Below are positions 31,030 to 38,655 of a stretch of DNA of 41,648 bases, one piece after another. The stretch is taken from positions 18,078 to 59,725 of IMG/VR virus record IMGVR_UViG_3300002223_000008; one strand, 5' to 3'. Below the pieces are notes generated by a model. That model did not search any database, was not told the origin of the DNA, and saw only the letters and a program-made list of their open reading frames with translations. Position numbers and translations under genes: made by a program. Origin of the DNA: a virus. Position 1 is the first letter of the stretch. Every line of letters starts with the position of its first letter.

Positions 31030-32907
31030 CTACAGTTCGACGGTCACATCAGGTTCCCATGTTGCCGATCCCCTCCCGTCTTTCCTTGGTCCGTATCTCC
31101 GATATTTCACAACCGGAACAATTTTAATCAATGGAGCCCCAAGACTCGCTGGGCTCAAGAGCCGTTGTTCCACATAATTTCCCATGGGAATCTGCCCCTG
31201 CTTCGCCCCCTCGACATATGATTTTGAAAACCCGCCACATCCGACCATGTACACCTTCCGATGAACCAGATCAGGAGAACCGAACCCGTGCCACCGTGGC
31301 ATAATCCGATTCACCGGAGCTGCCGCCTGTTTCGTCATATGTCCAAGAAGAAACACATCAGCATCCCAGTAGGGGAGAAGATTTTCAATCTTATTCAACG
31401 GTGCCGACATTTTCATCCCGCCTCCGCACCCGTGATGGACAAAAAGAACAATAGAAAATCGAGATCCGTTACTGCGAAATACGAGACGAATATATGCACA
31501 GGTCCCTAAAAACTTCGCATCGAGCATCTGACATAATCGCATGTCGGTCGTATCACCCGTACGCAATTGCGCCCAATGATGCCCATGGCATAACCCAAGC
31601 CAACGACCCTTCGTTGGTTTCAAATAATCCTCATATAATTCATGCACAAGTTCAAGTGCCGCGTCATCCACCACATCTTCGGCCGAATTTCCAGTAAATG
31701 ATGTTTGCCCTTCATAACAGCCCATCCACGTACCTGTGTCAGTCACCGGACACCACACAGTCTCATGAGCCACAATCCTCTCAACAGATCGAGCCCACGC
31801 CTGCCCATGCACCCAACGCAATGCGCTTGATCGTGTTCCAGTTCTCGTTATTCCATCAACGTCAATAGACCGGTGCCTAGTGGGCACTCCCAGAAGAGCA
31901 CAAAGAGCATAAAACAAATCAAGACGAAGTGGGTCCTTCTGAGTAAACTGCCACCCCCCATGATCTGATCCTCGACCTTTAGAAAATTCCCGATGCCCCT
32001 CCGCGTGCAACATCGCATCCAGCATCGCCCGACGAGCCTCAACAGACAAACACATCGAAATTCGTGGGATATCACCCTCAACAGATGCCCCAGCTCGTGC
32101 GAATAACCCACGAATTTCAGGAGCAGAAAATCCCCATCGAATCCACGTTCCCTTACCAGCCCCATATCCTGTCTGTTCATTCTCTGTTTCTGCAACTTTG
32201 AGCCAAGGCAACCGAGCAAGCAACCGACGAATATCCTCCACGTATTTTCTTTTCGTTTGAGATAAGTACGTAGTCCAGCACTCTGGAAATTTCACATGAC
32301 CATCTGTTAATATCCACCCCAGCAACGCTGCTTCATCAGGAGATAGATCAGCATCTCCACTCTCATCGCACACCCCCGCAGTAACAATTCTATGTATTCC
32401 TTGACGAAGAGCGTATGTGGGCATCATACTCTGGTGTCCATCAATATGCTGAACAACCCAGCGATGATTATCTGTAACTCGCCACGACCACCCTCTTGCT
32501 TTTACATTGACAACAGGAGCATGCTCCCACGTCACAACTTTACGAAGAGGGGTCCACACAGCCTTCCGCGTTACCAAATCGTACCCCAGAATATCTTCAC
32601 CTATGAGAAGTTGTGAATAAAATTTCCACCCAAACTTAGTCAAAATTCTTGTATCAACAGATACACAATCGTACAATGCCGCCGCTTTGAATCGCTGTCT
32701 ATTGCTCGGAGACATAAAATCTGTGTAATCCCCAAGACCAACAAACCACGCACCCAACTTCATACACTTGTCAATATGACGTTTAAGAATATCCCCAGCA
32801 GTTGATCCACGCTTTCCTGACCACTGAATATCCCCGATAGGCGCAATCACGATCGGCTGATGATTTCGCCTTGAGGACCACGTAATATTATGAGTGGCCA
32901 GTTCCAC
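31030..32907 (-). CDS. Metallophosphoesterase interrupted by an intein
   Basis: 625 residues encoded, about 298 after splicing. IAPIGDIQW (residues 22-30), FVGLGDYTDF, GLCHGHHW, VHHGCGGG and LLGHMTK supply the Asp/His ligands expected for a calcineurin-like dinuclear phosphoesterase. It would hydrolyse phosphodiesters, for example in DNA or RNA processing. The start is a GTG at 32907 directly after the neighbouring TAA. The intein lies between ALYD and SAEDVVDD, between the second and third metal motifs. Confidence 0.7.
   Translation of the reverse strand: MELATHNITWSSRRNHQPIVIAPIGDIQWSGKRGSTAGDILKRHIDKCMKLGAWFVGLGDYTDFMSPSNRQRFKAAALYDCVSVDTRILTKFGWKFYSQLLIGEDILGYDLVTRKAVWTPLRKVVTWEHAPVVNVKARGWSWRVTDNHRWVVQHIDGHQSMMPTYALRQGIHRIVTAGVCDESGDADLSPDEAALLGWILTDGHVKFPECWTTYLSQTKRKYVEDIRRLLARLPWLKVAETENEQTGYGAGKGTWIRWGFSAPEIRGLFARAGASVEGDIPRISMCLSVEARRAMLDAMLHAEGHREFSKGRGSDHGGWQFTQKDPLRLDLFYALCALLGVPTRHRSIDVDGITRTGTRSSALRWVHGQAWARSVERIVAHETVWCPVTDTGTWMGCYEGQTSFTGNSAEDVVDDAALELVHELYEDYLKPTKGRWLGLCHGHHWAQLRTGDTTDMRLCQMLDAKFLGTCAYIRLVFRSNGSRFSIVLFVHHGCGGGMKMSAPLNKIENLLPYWDADVFLLGHMTKQAAAPVNRIMPRWHGFGSPDLVHRKVYMVGCGGFSKSYVEGAKQGQIPMGNYVEQRLLSPASLGAPLIKIVPVVKYRRYGPRKDGRGSATWEPDVTVEL
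31687..32667 (-). mobile_element. Intein with LAGLIDADG domain in the phosphoesterase gene
   Basis: 327 residues from Cys1 (CVSVDTRILT) to the end in CPVTDTGTWMGCYEGQTSFTGN, with +1 Ser. LAGLIDADG-type motifs are LLGWILTDGHVKF and MLDAMLHAEGH. Block B is WRVTDNHRWVV. The penultimate residue is Gly, not His; this variant is known in other inteins (ending ITGN or FTGN before Ser). Boundaries were checked at the TGT (32667-32665) and the AAT (31689-31687). Confidence 0.85.
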
Positions 32908-34866
32908 TTAACTTGGTGACTCCTGTTGATCTGACAGAGCCGTCGCTCCAGCCCCCAGTCCAATTGCTGACGGAGCAAACTGCCACAGAGGCTGACCCTT
33001 CGTCAGTATATCCTTCCGCATCTGCGGCGTAATTGGCAGATAGTGAATTTGAGCCATATTTGCACTCCTGGATGCTTGCTCTTTCAAGTAGGTGATTGCC
33101 TGTTTAATCTCCTTAAATGCTTCCTGCTTTGTCTTATACGGCCGCTCCAAAAACCGGAACACACGCAATACCGACTGATGATCTAATCCTGTATGCTCTA
33201 ATTCTTTACGAAAAGTTGTTTCCATTCGTACCACATACCCGGAACGTTGCTCACTCCGTGTCAACGGACGACCTTTTGCTTCCGCATATTGTGGAAATAA
33301 TGTTGCAATCGCCTTCCCTTCTCGTCCACTGTCAGAAAGCACATAATACGCATCTTCATAACCTGGCAATTGGCCCCGATCAAACATATGGGCTTCCGTT
33401 ACATTTTTCAGCGCCAACTTCGAAGGGTCTACCATAAATTCTCCAGACGTAGAAATATCACGATCCTGAACCTTCACCCCCCACTTCTTCGCATAATTAT
33501 TTGCAGTATTCGGCAATATTTCATCGTAGAACCTCCGCATCCCCTTCCCACCCAGCTGAATCTCTTCCCCCTCAAGCAGCCCCACATTTCCAACACCACG
33601 AAAGAGCACCCGTGGATTCGTTGCCTCAAGCTTATTGACCCCCTCACCAGCAAGAATCTTCTTTGCCGCGGATGCCCCAACCCACGATGAAAGATCCTTC
33701 GGATCTATTCCGCCAAACTCCTGACCTTGTGCGTACAAAGCGTACCCATTTGGCGTCTTCTCCCAACGTAATGTTCCAACTCGTTCGGATAATGATGCAT
33801 ATCGCCTCAACTGCTGATCGCCAGTGGTCCACCCGATGCCATCATACCCACGAGCCACCGCATCATTCAGCATTTTCTTGATTGACAACTCAGGCCATGA
33901 TTTCTCGAAGGGACCAACAGGAAGCGCCCCGCCAAATTCAGGCCGATATGCCTTTGACAATTGTGCAAGTCGTTCCATTGCGTTCACGTATTGATCGTAT
34001 AAATTTTTATAAACATCCCCGTATTTTCTGTCCCATTCAGGATCATTAAGAGACAGCCGTGAATATGCGCTTGCATGCTCTACTTCACGCATTTTAGAAA
34101 ATAGCGTCTTCACATCCTTTCCCAATTTAGTTTTAGCCTCTTCCAATTTAATCTTTTCCTCTGCAACACGTGGCCCAATCTCCCGTGGAATGTATCCCAT
34201 CCCACCTTCTTCTTTCATTGCTCGTGCCTTCTGATGCCAGTCAGACTGAATCTCTTCGCCAAACAACACCTTCTCCCCAGTGGGAAGCTGCCGATCCGTC
34301 GTCCGCATATGAAATACCGTATTCGAAGAATAATGCCCCTCCACATCTTGGAGATAGGGTTGAACAATCTTTGGATATTGCTCCTGAATTTGTTCTTTCC
34401 CGATACGCACTGGAATCTCCCGATATGCTTTCCCCCCGGGCAGTTGATAATCGGGATTTTGAAACAATGCACTTGGCAAACTCCTATGTTCAACAACGCG
34501 TTCCGGTTCAAAAAGAACAGCACGTTCACCTGTCGCGGATATCGGACCTTCCTGTATGATTCGCGGATGTTCCAATTTTGCCAGCCGGGGCGTTGCCTCC
34601 AAGGACGGAGATCGTTCCTGGACATACCTCAGTACATCCGGTTTCATATATTGCTGTTTCGGATCGAGAAACCGTGAGAGTCCAATCCACTCTGCTTCAG
34701 CAGGCTTCGCCCCTTGGGCAATTCCGAGCACCTGTTGGCCAGAGGCCCGCTGTGGCATCTTCTCTGTGAGCAACTGTGCTAATTTCGAAAAGAACCCTCC
34801 ACCTTCCCTTTCGAATATCCCAGGGACTTGCTGCGTCCAAAATGGACGAAAAGACGGCACTGGCAT
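32908..34866 (-). CDS. Large polyvalent-type phage protein
   Basis: 652 residues. The blocks GEKVLFGEEIQSDWHQ, KSWPELSIKKMLNDAVARGYDGIGWTTGDQQ, GMRRFYDEILPNTANNYAKKWG and ITPQMRKDILTKGQPLW are the order I know from 'large polyvalent protein'-type domains of phage proteins that are injected or displayed, sometimes with ADP-ribosyltransferase or protease partners. The catalytic status is not clear. It overlaps the upstream 75-aa gene by TAATG. A role early in infection or as a virion-packaged effector is plausible. Confidence 0.5.
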   Translation of the reverse strand: MPVPSFRPFWTQQVPGIFEREGGGFFSKLAQLLTEKMPQRASGQQVLGIAQGAKPAEAEWIGLSRFLDPKQQYMKPDVLRYVQERSPSLEATPRLAKLEHPRIIQEGPISATGERAVLFEPERVVEHRSLPSALFQNPDYQLPGGKAYREIPVRIGKEQIQEQYPKIVQPYLQDVEGHYSSNTVFHMRTTDRQLPTGEKVLFGEEIQSDWHQKARAMKEEGGMGYIPREIGPRVAEEKIKLEEAKTKLGKDVKTLFSKMREVEHASAYSRLSLNDPEWDRKYGDVYKNLYDQYVNAMERLAQLSKAYRPEFGGALPVGPFEKSWPELSIKKMLNDAVARGYDGIGWTTGDQQLRRYASLSERVGTLRWEKTPNGYALYAQGQEFGGIDPKDLSSWVGASAAKKILAGEGVNKLEATNPRVLFRGVGNVGLLEGEEIQLGGKGMRRFYDEILPNTANNYAKKWGVKVQDRDISTSGEFMVDPSKLALKNVTEAHMFDRGQLPGYEDAYYVLSDSGREGKAIATLFPQYAEAKGRPLTRSEQRSGYVVRMETTFRKELEHTGLDHQSVLRVFRFLERPYKTKQEAFKEIKQAITYLKEQASRSANMAQIHYLPITPQMRKDILTKGQPLWQFAPSAIGLGAGATALSDQQESPS

Positions 34867-35093
34867 TATCGAATCTCCCGCACCATCAAAATGCTACTCA
34901 AATACCGTGGCTCCTGCACACGCATCCCACTCCGTTCAAAATACACATATCCAAAATATTCCAATTCCTCCGGAGTCAGCATCCCGTGTGATCCACGGGT
35001 GTTCGCCCACCTGAATTCCCGGCTGTAGGGCCTCTGGACGCCTCCAGGTACGGACTTCTCCGCCTGGGCAATGCCCGGATACCCCTCGATCAT
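34866..35093 (-). CDS. Small hypothetical protein
   Basis: About 75 residues (ATG 35093; GTG 35105 alternative), no recognised domain. It has a Tyr/Gly-rich start (IEGYPGIAQAEKSVPGGVQR) and TPEELEYFGYVYFERSG in the middle. It sits between the zincin-like and polyvalent-type genes, one base from the former, and is likely a member of the same virion-internal group. Confidence 0.45.
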   Translation of the reverse strand: MIEGYPGIAQAEKSVPGGVQRPYSREFRWANTRGSHGMLTPEELEYFGYVYFERSGMRVQEPRYLSSILMVREIR

Positions 35094-35094
35094 G

Positions 35095-35901
35095 TTAGGA
35101 CCCACGCTGAGACCCTCGGCGGGACATGAGATTCAATTCTCGAGCAAATGAGGCCAGACGCTCTGGATGCTGTGACTGTGTTTTCCACGCTGAAAGATAG
35201 AGCAGCGGATCGTTCATCGCCTCCCGGAGCATCTGACGGGACTGATATTCGGTCATCATTTCGGACAAGGCCCGCCAGATCGGTTCCTGCGGGCGATACA
35301 TCCCGTACATCTGTTGCAGATCAGGGAACTCTGTCACCGCATGTTGAATTTGTTCCAATGATTGGTCCATGGGCATCCCAGCGTTCACCACTTGCTGTGG
35401 GGACATCGACCCTGGAATCCCCGAGGGGAACCGTTGCGTCGCCAAATCGGCATGTCGCCCTTCGTGTAATAACGTCCCAGACGCTTCTAAATCATCCTGA
35501 GACAACCGACGCATTGACGGGCGATCCAACCCCAGATGGAGTGATCTCCCTTTCGTGGCAATATCCGGACGAGAGAGGCGCATGAGATCCATGGCCTCAT
35601 ATTCACTGGGACGAAGCTTTTTCATCGGGAGGGATTCAACCGTTCCCATAAACCCTCGAGCACTGAATTCAGGGGCTTGCGGGCGGAGGAACACTGGCGT
35701 CGCAGCCTGTTCAATCCGCCCCGCCATCTCCGGAGCAAGATTGAACAGTTTTCGCTTGAGGAGCGCCCCTCCGCGACCGACTGGAATGAGCGCGGCAAGG
35801 ACGGCAGGAACGAGAAGGGCAGCCAACTGAGCAAGGGGATCAGTCTGTTGTCGTGGGGCCGGAGCCTCACCCTGCTGATCCCCCTGGTCAAATTGAGCCA
35901 T
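35095..35901 (-). CDS. Zincin-like (HExxH) virion-associated protein
   Basis: 268 residues. After a disordered Gln/Pro/Ala N-terminus and a hydrophobic stretch (LAQLAALLVPAVLAALIPVG, residues 24-43), residues 143-152 read TLLHEGRHAD, an HExxH zinc-protease motif. ALSEMMTEYQSRQ, about 60 residues on, could give the third ligand. This fits the zincin metallopeptidase type of polyvalent phage proteins encoded beside the 652-aa gene. It might process a virion or host protein. The motif is clear; activity and substrate are inference. Confidence 0.55.
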   Translation of the reverse strand: MAQFDQGDQQGEAPAPRQQTDPLAQLAALLVPAVLAALIPVGRGGALLKRKLFNLAPEMAGRIEQAATPVFLRPQAPEFSARGFMGTVESLPMKKLRPSEYEAMDLMRLSRPDIATKGRSLHLGLDRPSMRRLSQDDLEASGTLLHEGRHADLATQRFPSGIPGSMSPQQVVNAGMPMDQSLEQIQHAVTEFPDLQQMYGMYRPQEPIWRALSEMMTEYQSRQMLREAMNDPLLYLSAWKTQSQHPERLASFARELNLMSRRGSQRGS

Positions 35902-35942
35902 GCTAAAACATACTCAAGAGGCAGTCTACCACAGAGCAAACA

Positions 35943-36086
35943 TCACGACTCCCACTTGATGGGACCACGCGTATGCTGGCCCGGATGGCCCTGAGCCCGC
36001 TGGCACTGATACTCAATCGCCGTTTTTCCCTCTGCTCGTTCTACCGTCGATGCCTGACACCGCGTTTCCTTTCGAGGTCGAGTCAT
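35943..36086 (-). CDS. 47-residue Cys/His micro-protein
   Basis: A 47-codon frame from ATG 36086, preceded by AAAAGGAGGTGACAAC, a near-perfect ribosome site. It carries TRCQAS, then EYQCQRAQGHPGQH (Cys...Cys-x5-His-x3-His), a possible zinc site. Strong initiation and tight packing make it a credible gene; the function is unknown. Confidence 0.6.
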   Translation of the reverse strand: MTRPRKETRCQASTVERAEGKTAIEYQCQRAQGHPGQHTRGPIKWES

Positions 36087-36100
36087 GTTGTCACCTCCTT

Positions 36101-36586
36101 TTAGAAATATTTGATTGATCCATCACTGAGAAGATACGTTCCTGATGCGGCATTTTGAAGCTGTCCCAAAGACCAGTTCACCTGCCCTTGACCCTGGGGT
36201 GTTGCTGTTCCCAATCCAGTGAATGACCCGATAATGCTCCCCCCGACATTTGATGTTGAGAACGTGCCGAGCGAATGACTAGAACCGTAACGAATATTCA
36301 ATCCGAGCGTCTCCAGTTTTTGTGGAGTAATCGGACTAATCTGATCTGCTTTCTTGTTTTTCTCATGGCGTTCTTTGATCTTGTCAAGGTGTCCTGCACG
36401 TAAATCATCCAGATCCCGCTTGATCAGTTGGGCTGTTTCCACCGCCTCTTTCCGTGTTTTTTCTGCTTTATGCAACGCTTCCAGAGCCTGTTTCACCAAT
36501 ACTTTTACTTCATCCACCCGATCTTTCTTCAGAGCTTTGACGGCTTCTCGATAGGCTTCCTGATTGTCCTTCGCTGACATTTCCAT
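36101..36586 (-). CDS. Coiled-coil protein with Gly/Ser-rich tail
   Basis: 161 residues. Residues about 10-85 are a highly charged helix (RVDEVKVLVKQALEALHKAE, AQLIKRDLDDLRAGHLDKI). The last 60 residues are Gly/Ser/Thr-rich (LGTFSTSNVGGSIIGSFTGL) and likely flexible. It starts after AAAGGGGCGAAG and ends 14 bases before the 47-aa gene. It is the first protein gene after the tRNA in the leftward direction. Role unknown. Confidence 0.5.
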   Translation of the reverse strand: MEMSAKDNQEAYREAVKALKKDRVDEVKVLVKQALEALHKAEKTRKEAVETAQLIKRDLDDLRAGHLDKIKERHEKNKKADQISPITPQKLETLGLNIRYGSSHSLGTFSTSNVGGSIIGSFTGLGTATPQGQGQVNWSLGQLQNAASGTYLLSDGSIKYF

Positions 36587-36634
36587 CTTCGCCCCTTTCC
36601 CACGCATTATGGGAGGCGTGGACTTCGATTTATG

Positions 36635-36711
36635 TGGTCAGGGTAGGAGGCTTTGATCCTCCGACCCCCGCGCCCCAGACGCGGTGCGCTCCCAGGCTGC
36701 GCCATACCCTG
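36635..36711 (-). tRNA. tRNA-Pro(UGG)
   Basis: 77 bases with an encoded 3' CCA. Acceptor stem CAGGGTA pairs with TACCCTG. The D arm carries GCGCAGCCTGGGAGCGC; the anticodon arm is CCGCG - TCTGGGG - CGCGG with anticodon TGG (Pro); the T stem is GGAGG/CCTCC. The T loop is ATCAAAG, so position 54 is A instead of the usual T. It sits between a promoter and the 161-aa gene, and would supply Pro codons read by UGG. Confidence 0.9.
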
Positions 36712-36725
36712 ATCCAACATGGGCC

Positions 36726-36755
36726 TATAGAAACACATGAAAACGAATAAGTCAA
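36726..36755 (-). promoter_or_regulatory. Probable promoter for tRNA-Pro
   Basis: On the minus strand TTGACT and TTCTAT are 17 bases apart (TCTATA at 18). The next feature is the tRNA, 15-20 bases further on. The -35 element is the same TTGACTT that opens the two early promoters. Confidence 0.55.
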
Positions 36756-36792
36756 GGAATTTTTCCACGGGATCTACAGGGCAATAATACAG

Positions 36793-37233
36793 TTAAATAC
36801 CGCCTCGATCCAACGTACCAATATCCAGCACGGCATGCAACAATTCATGCCAGTAGACTTCCCACTGTCGTTGTTTTGTCAAGCTCTTGTCGATGTAAAT
36901 CGTTCGTTCTGTATCTACCCACGCACCAGCAGAAGCTCTGCGTATATGCTTATACATGTAGTTTCTACTTGAGTTCTTACTTGCTGTAGCCCAAAGGGCT
37001 ACATGGTTGTTGCCTATAACAACTCTGTTTCTGTTTATACTTGTTGGGGCCCGTAGGGCCCCTGCATGTTGTTTTTGCTTGCTGTTGTTCAGAAGACGAG
37101 CTTTGCTCTTGCTTCTTTGAAGAGCTTTTGATTCGTTTGTAATACTTGCTAATTCCGTGGGTGTTACAAGCTTTACGTGTAGTACATAGCCTCTGCCTAT
37201 GTTCTTTCTCTTGGGAAGCTTATGGTATTTCAT
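36793..37233 (-). CDS. HELLH zincin-like protein with low-complexity insert
   Basis: 146 residues. The C-terminal part RTIYIDKSLTKQRQWEVYWH followed by ELLHAVLD holds an HExxH zinc site at 129-133, like phage-borne zinc-peptidase-like proteins. The N-terminal 30 residues (GYVLHVKLVTPTELASI) form a strand pair. Between them residues about 31-100 are low-complexity (Ser, Lys, Asn, Arg) and the DNA below them holds two GC-rich hairpins and A-rich spacers, which look inserted in frame. The site is complete, but activity is uncertain. Confidence 0.5.
   Translation of the reverse strand: MKYHKLPKRKNIGRGYVLHVKLVTPTELASITNESKALQRSKSKARLLNNSKQKQHAGALRAPTSINRNRVVIGNNHVALWATASKNSSRNYMYKHIRRASAGAWVDTERTIYIDKSLTKQRQWEVYWHELLHAVLDIGTLDRGGI
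36985..37062. repeat. Two related hairpin elements inside the zincin-like gene
   Basis: Hairpin 1: TGTAGCCC-AAA-GGGCTACA (36985-37003), stem 8. Hairpin 2: GGGGCCC-GTA-GGGCCCC (37046-37062), stem 7. On the coding strand both are preceded by a CATG block and followed by CAAGTA (AACAAGTATAAACAG and GCAAGTAAGAAC). The stems differ, but every change keeps pairing. A smaller IR (GTTGTT/AACAAC) lies between them. Confidence 0.6.
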
Positions 37234-37540
37234 ATGTGTTTTGCTCCTGTTCTTGCTTTGTTTTAGATTCTAGTTCTTGTATATAATATGTATGTATATT
37301 GCCTTGCCCTACTTGTATTCTACTGTTTTGCTGCTGTAGATATTCATATACTTGTATACGAGCTCTATCCCCCGGGCAATATTTCATCTCAATGACCTGT
37401 TCAAGACTTTGATTTGGTACTACTCGACCCTCAATCGGCGTGGTGAAGAGGGCAAAGGCCGTGCACACCAGCCAGGCAGCACCCCCGAATATGCCACTGT
37501 GCGGCCCACAAATGCCCCAGGATCGACGTTTCCACCCCAT
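37220..37540 (-). CDS. Small membrane-anchored Gln-rich protein
   Basis: 106 residues. A hydrophobic helix at about 19-36 (IFGGAAWLVCTAFALFTTP) follows a basic start (MGWKRRSWGICG). The C-terminal 40 residues are Gln/Glu-rich (LQQQNSRIQVGQG, SKTKQEQEQ). Its end overlaps the zincin gene start by 14 bases. The Gln-rich end is coded by low-complexity DNA similar to that within the zincin gene. Function unknown. Confidence 0.45.
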   Translation of the reverse strand: MGWKRRSWGICGPHSGIFGGAAWLVCTAFALFTTPIEGRVVPNQSLEQVIEMKYCPGDRARIQVYEYLQQQNSRIQVGQGNIHTYYIQELESKTKQEQEQNTYEIP

Positions 37541-37596
37541 CCCGCTATCTCCCTATTGCCAGCCTGTCGATCGTTGATCCTGGAGGCTCCTGGAGA

Positions 37597-37689
37597 TTAT
37601 CCCGATCTCCCAAGGATGAACCCAATATACCAGCAGATTCCACCGGCAATCAAAATTATGGCAGCCATGCCTTGGAAGGTGCAGAGCAT
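37597..37689 (-). CDS. 30-residue membrane peptide
   Basis: A 30-codon frame from ATG 37689 (a 23-codon version starts at 37668). The peptide is one hydrophobic helix with Gly spacing (MAAIILIAGGICWYIGFILG), which fits a small phage membrane peptide. It lies between the HNH gene and the 106-aa gene. There is no strong ribosome site, so confidence is moderate at best. Confidence 0.35.
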   Translation of the reverse strand: MLCTFQGMAAIILIAGGICWYIGFILGRSG

Positions 37690-37713
37690 AGCTCGTACAT
37701 ACGCGCGTTGTTA

Positions 37714-38223
37714 TTACGAGTCAATAGTGGCAGTTCTTACGGTTGTATCCTGCGCTGAATATTCATGGGGGCAACGGCCATGGAGATGTCGTGGTCCAGT
37801 ATCTTTGGCCTTATGGCAGTTAAAACATAGGATCTGGAATCCATCTGGATATTGATGTTGCTTGAGCCAGCGTCCAATATGTTGGCGGACCATCCAAGAT
37901 GTTCGACGGTGTTCCCCACCCCCACCTTTGATATGGTCAAACGTTAAAAATACAGGTTCTGTTTCGCCACAGCAAACGCATTGTCCACCATAGATTTGAA
38001 GTGTTTCAAGTTTTATTGTCCAATCCGTGGATGGTTTTCCTCCTTGACGTTTATATCGTGCCTCGTTTTGTGCATCACATAGTCGGCAATAGGCTCGAAA
38101 TCCAGCTGAAGAAAGTCCACGTTTCCAATTTTCTATTGTGAGGGCTAAATATCTATTGCATTTTGGACATGTTTTCATATCGCCGGGGAGTAGTCCTCGT
38201 TGTGTGTACACTCTCGGGACCAT
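37714..38223 (-). CDS. HNH endonuclease with zinc ribbons
   Basis: 169 residues. KTCPKCNRYL and YCRLCDAQN form an N-terminal zinc ribbon. YGGQCVCCGETEPVFLTFDH and GFQILCFNCHKAKD give the Cys-rich HNH core (DHIKGGGG, then CFNCH). This is the usual phage 'HNH endonuclease' type. ATG 38223 has AGGAGG 7 bases upstream, the best start. It lies at the right end of the leftward operon beside a palindrome-rich non-coding block. It may be a mobile homing enzyme or a packaging-linked nuclease. Confidence 0.8.
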   Translation of the reverse strand: MVPRVYTQRGLLPGDMKTCPKCNRYLALTIENWKRGLSSAGFRAYCRLCDAQNEARYKRQGGKPSTDWTIKLETLQIYGGQCVCCGETEPVFLTFDHIKGGGGEHRRTSWMVRQHIGRWLKQHQYPDGFQILCFNCHKAKDTGPRHLHGRCPHEYSAQDTTVRTATIDS

Positions 38224-38337
38224 GGTTCTTCCTCCTGCTTGGTAGTCTATCACAATGTTCCCTCAGGTGACTCCTCTCTCCTCATGGTGTGAATAGTTCA
38301 ATATCGCCCTGGGGAGCAACCCAGGGGAGAAGCCTTA

Positions 38338-38458
38338 AAGCTTTAGAAGCTTAAAAGCTTATAAGCTCTAGAAGCTTTAGAAACCATGTTTTGTTTCCAG
38401 GAAAAGCTTCTATAGTATATCTGGAAACAAAACATAGAAGCTTTACTGCTTAAAGCTT
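38338..38458. repeat. Array of AAGCTT palindromes
   Basis: AAGCTT starts at 38338, 38347, 38355, 38372, 38404, 38438 and 38453, with AAGCTC at 38363. The first five, counting the variant, are 8-9 bases apart. The flanks share A/T-rich fill (TTAGAAGCTT, TTAAAAGCTT). The number and spacing are far above what random sequence of this composition would be expected to give. Confidence 0.7.
38386..38435. repeat. Perfect 15-bp inverted repeat, 20-base loop
   Basis: ATGTTTTGTTTCCAG at 38386-38400 and CTGGAAACAAAACAT at 38421-38435 are exact complements. An AAGCTT lies in the loop. No T-run follows, so it is not a terminator. It could be a protein-binding site, or fold as a cruciform. Confidence 0.75.
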
Positions 38459-38655
38459 ATAAGCCTTAGAAGCATATAAACAGTATAAACAGTAGTTGTT
38501 ATATACTTATATGCTTGATTGTGTAATACGCGAATACTATACAGGGTTAACAGTGCAAATAACGCACAGGGGTACATGTAAGTAAGAAAACCATACTTAT
38601 ATATATACTATTAGTATATGTATATACATATATACATGCAAGGATGAATGGACAA

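Larger units (their letters stand above)
38254..38655. other. Palindrome-rich AT-rich non-coding region, possible origin
   Basis: No convincing gene is seen on either strand. The block contains an interrupted repeat (CCCTGGG/CCCAGGG, 38307-38326), seven perfect AAGCTT sites, a perfect 15-bp inverted repeat, and a right end of alternating AT (TATATATACTATTAGTATAT...). It separates the leftward late genes from the early control region. This organisation resembles replication origins or strong regulatory regions, but no known origin protein site is identified. Confidence 0.5.

Noticed and set aside
36600-36621. A terminator after the tRNA (CCACGC/GCGTGG)
   Set aside because: Six-bp stem without a T-run; more likely a tRNA 3' processing or leader hairpin, so not listed as terminator.
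38338-38458. A CRISPR array
   Set aside because: The repeats are 6-bp palindromes 8-9 bases apart with A/T-rich fill; no 25-35 base repeats or unique spacers.
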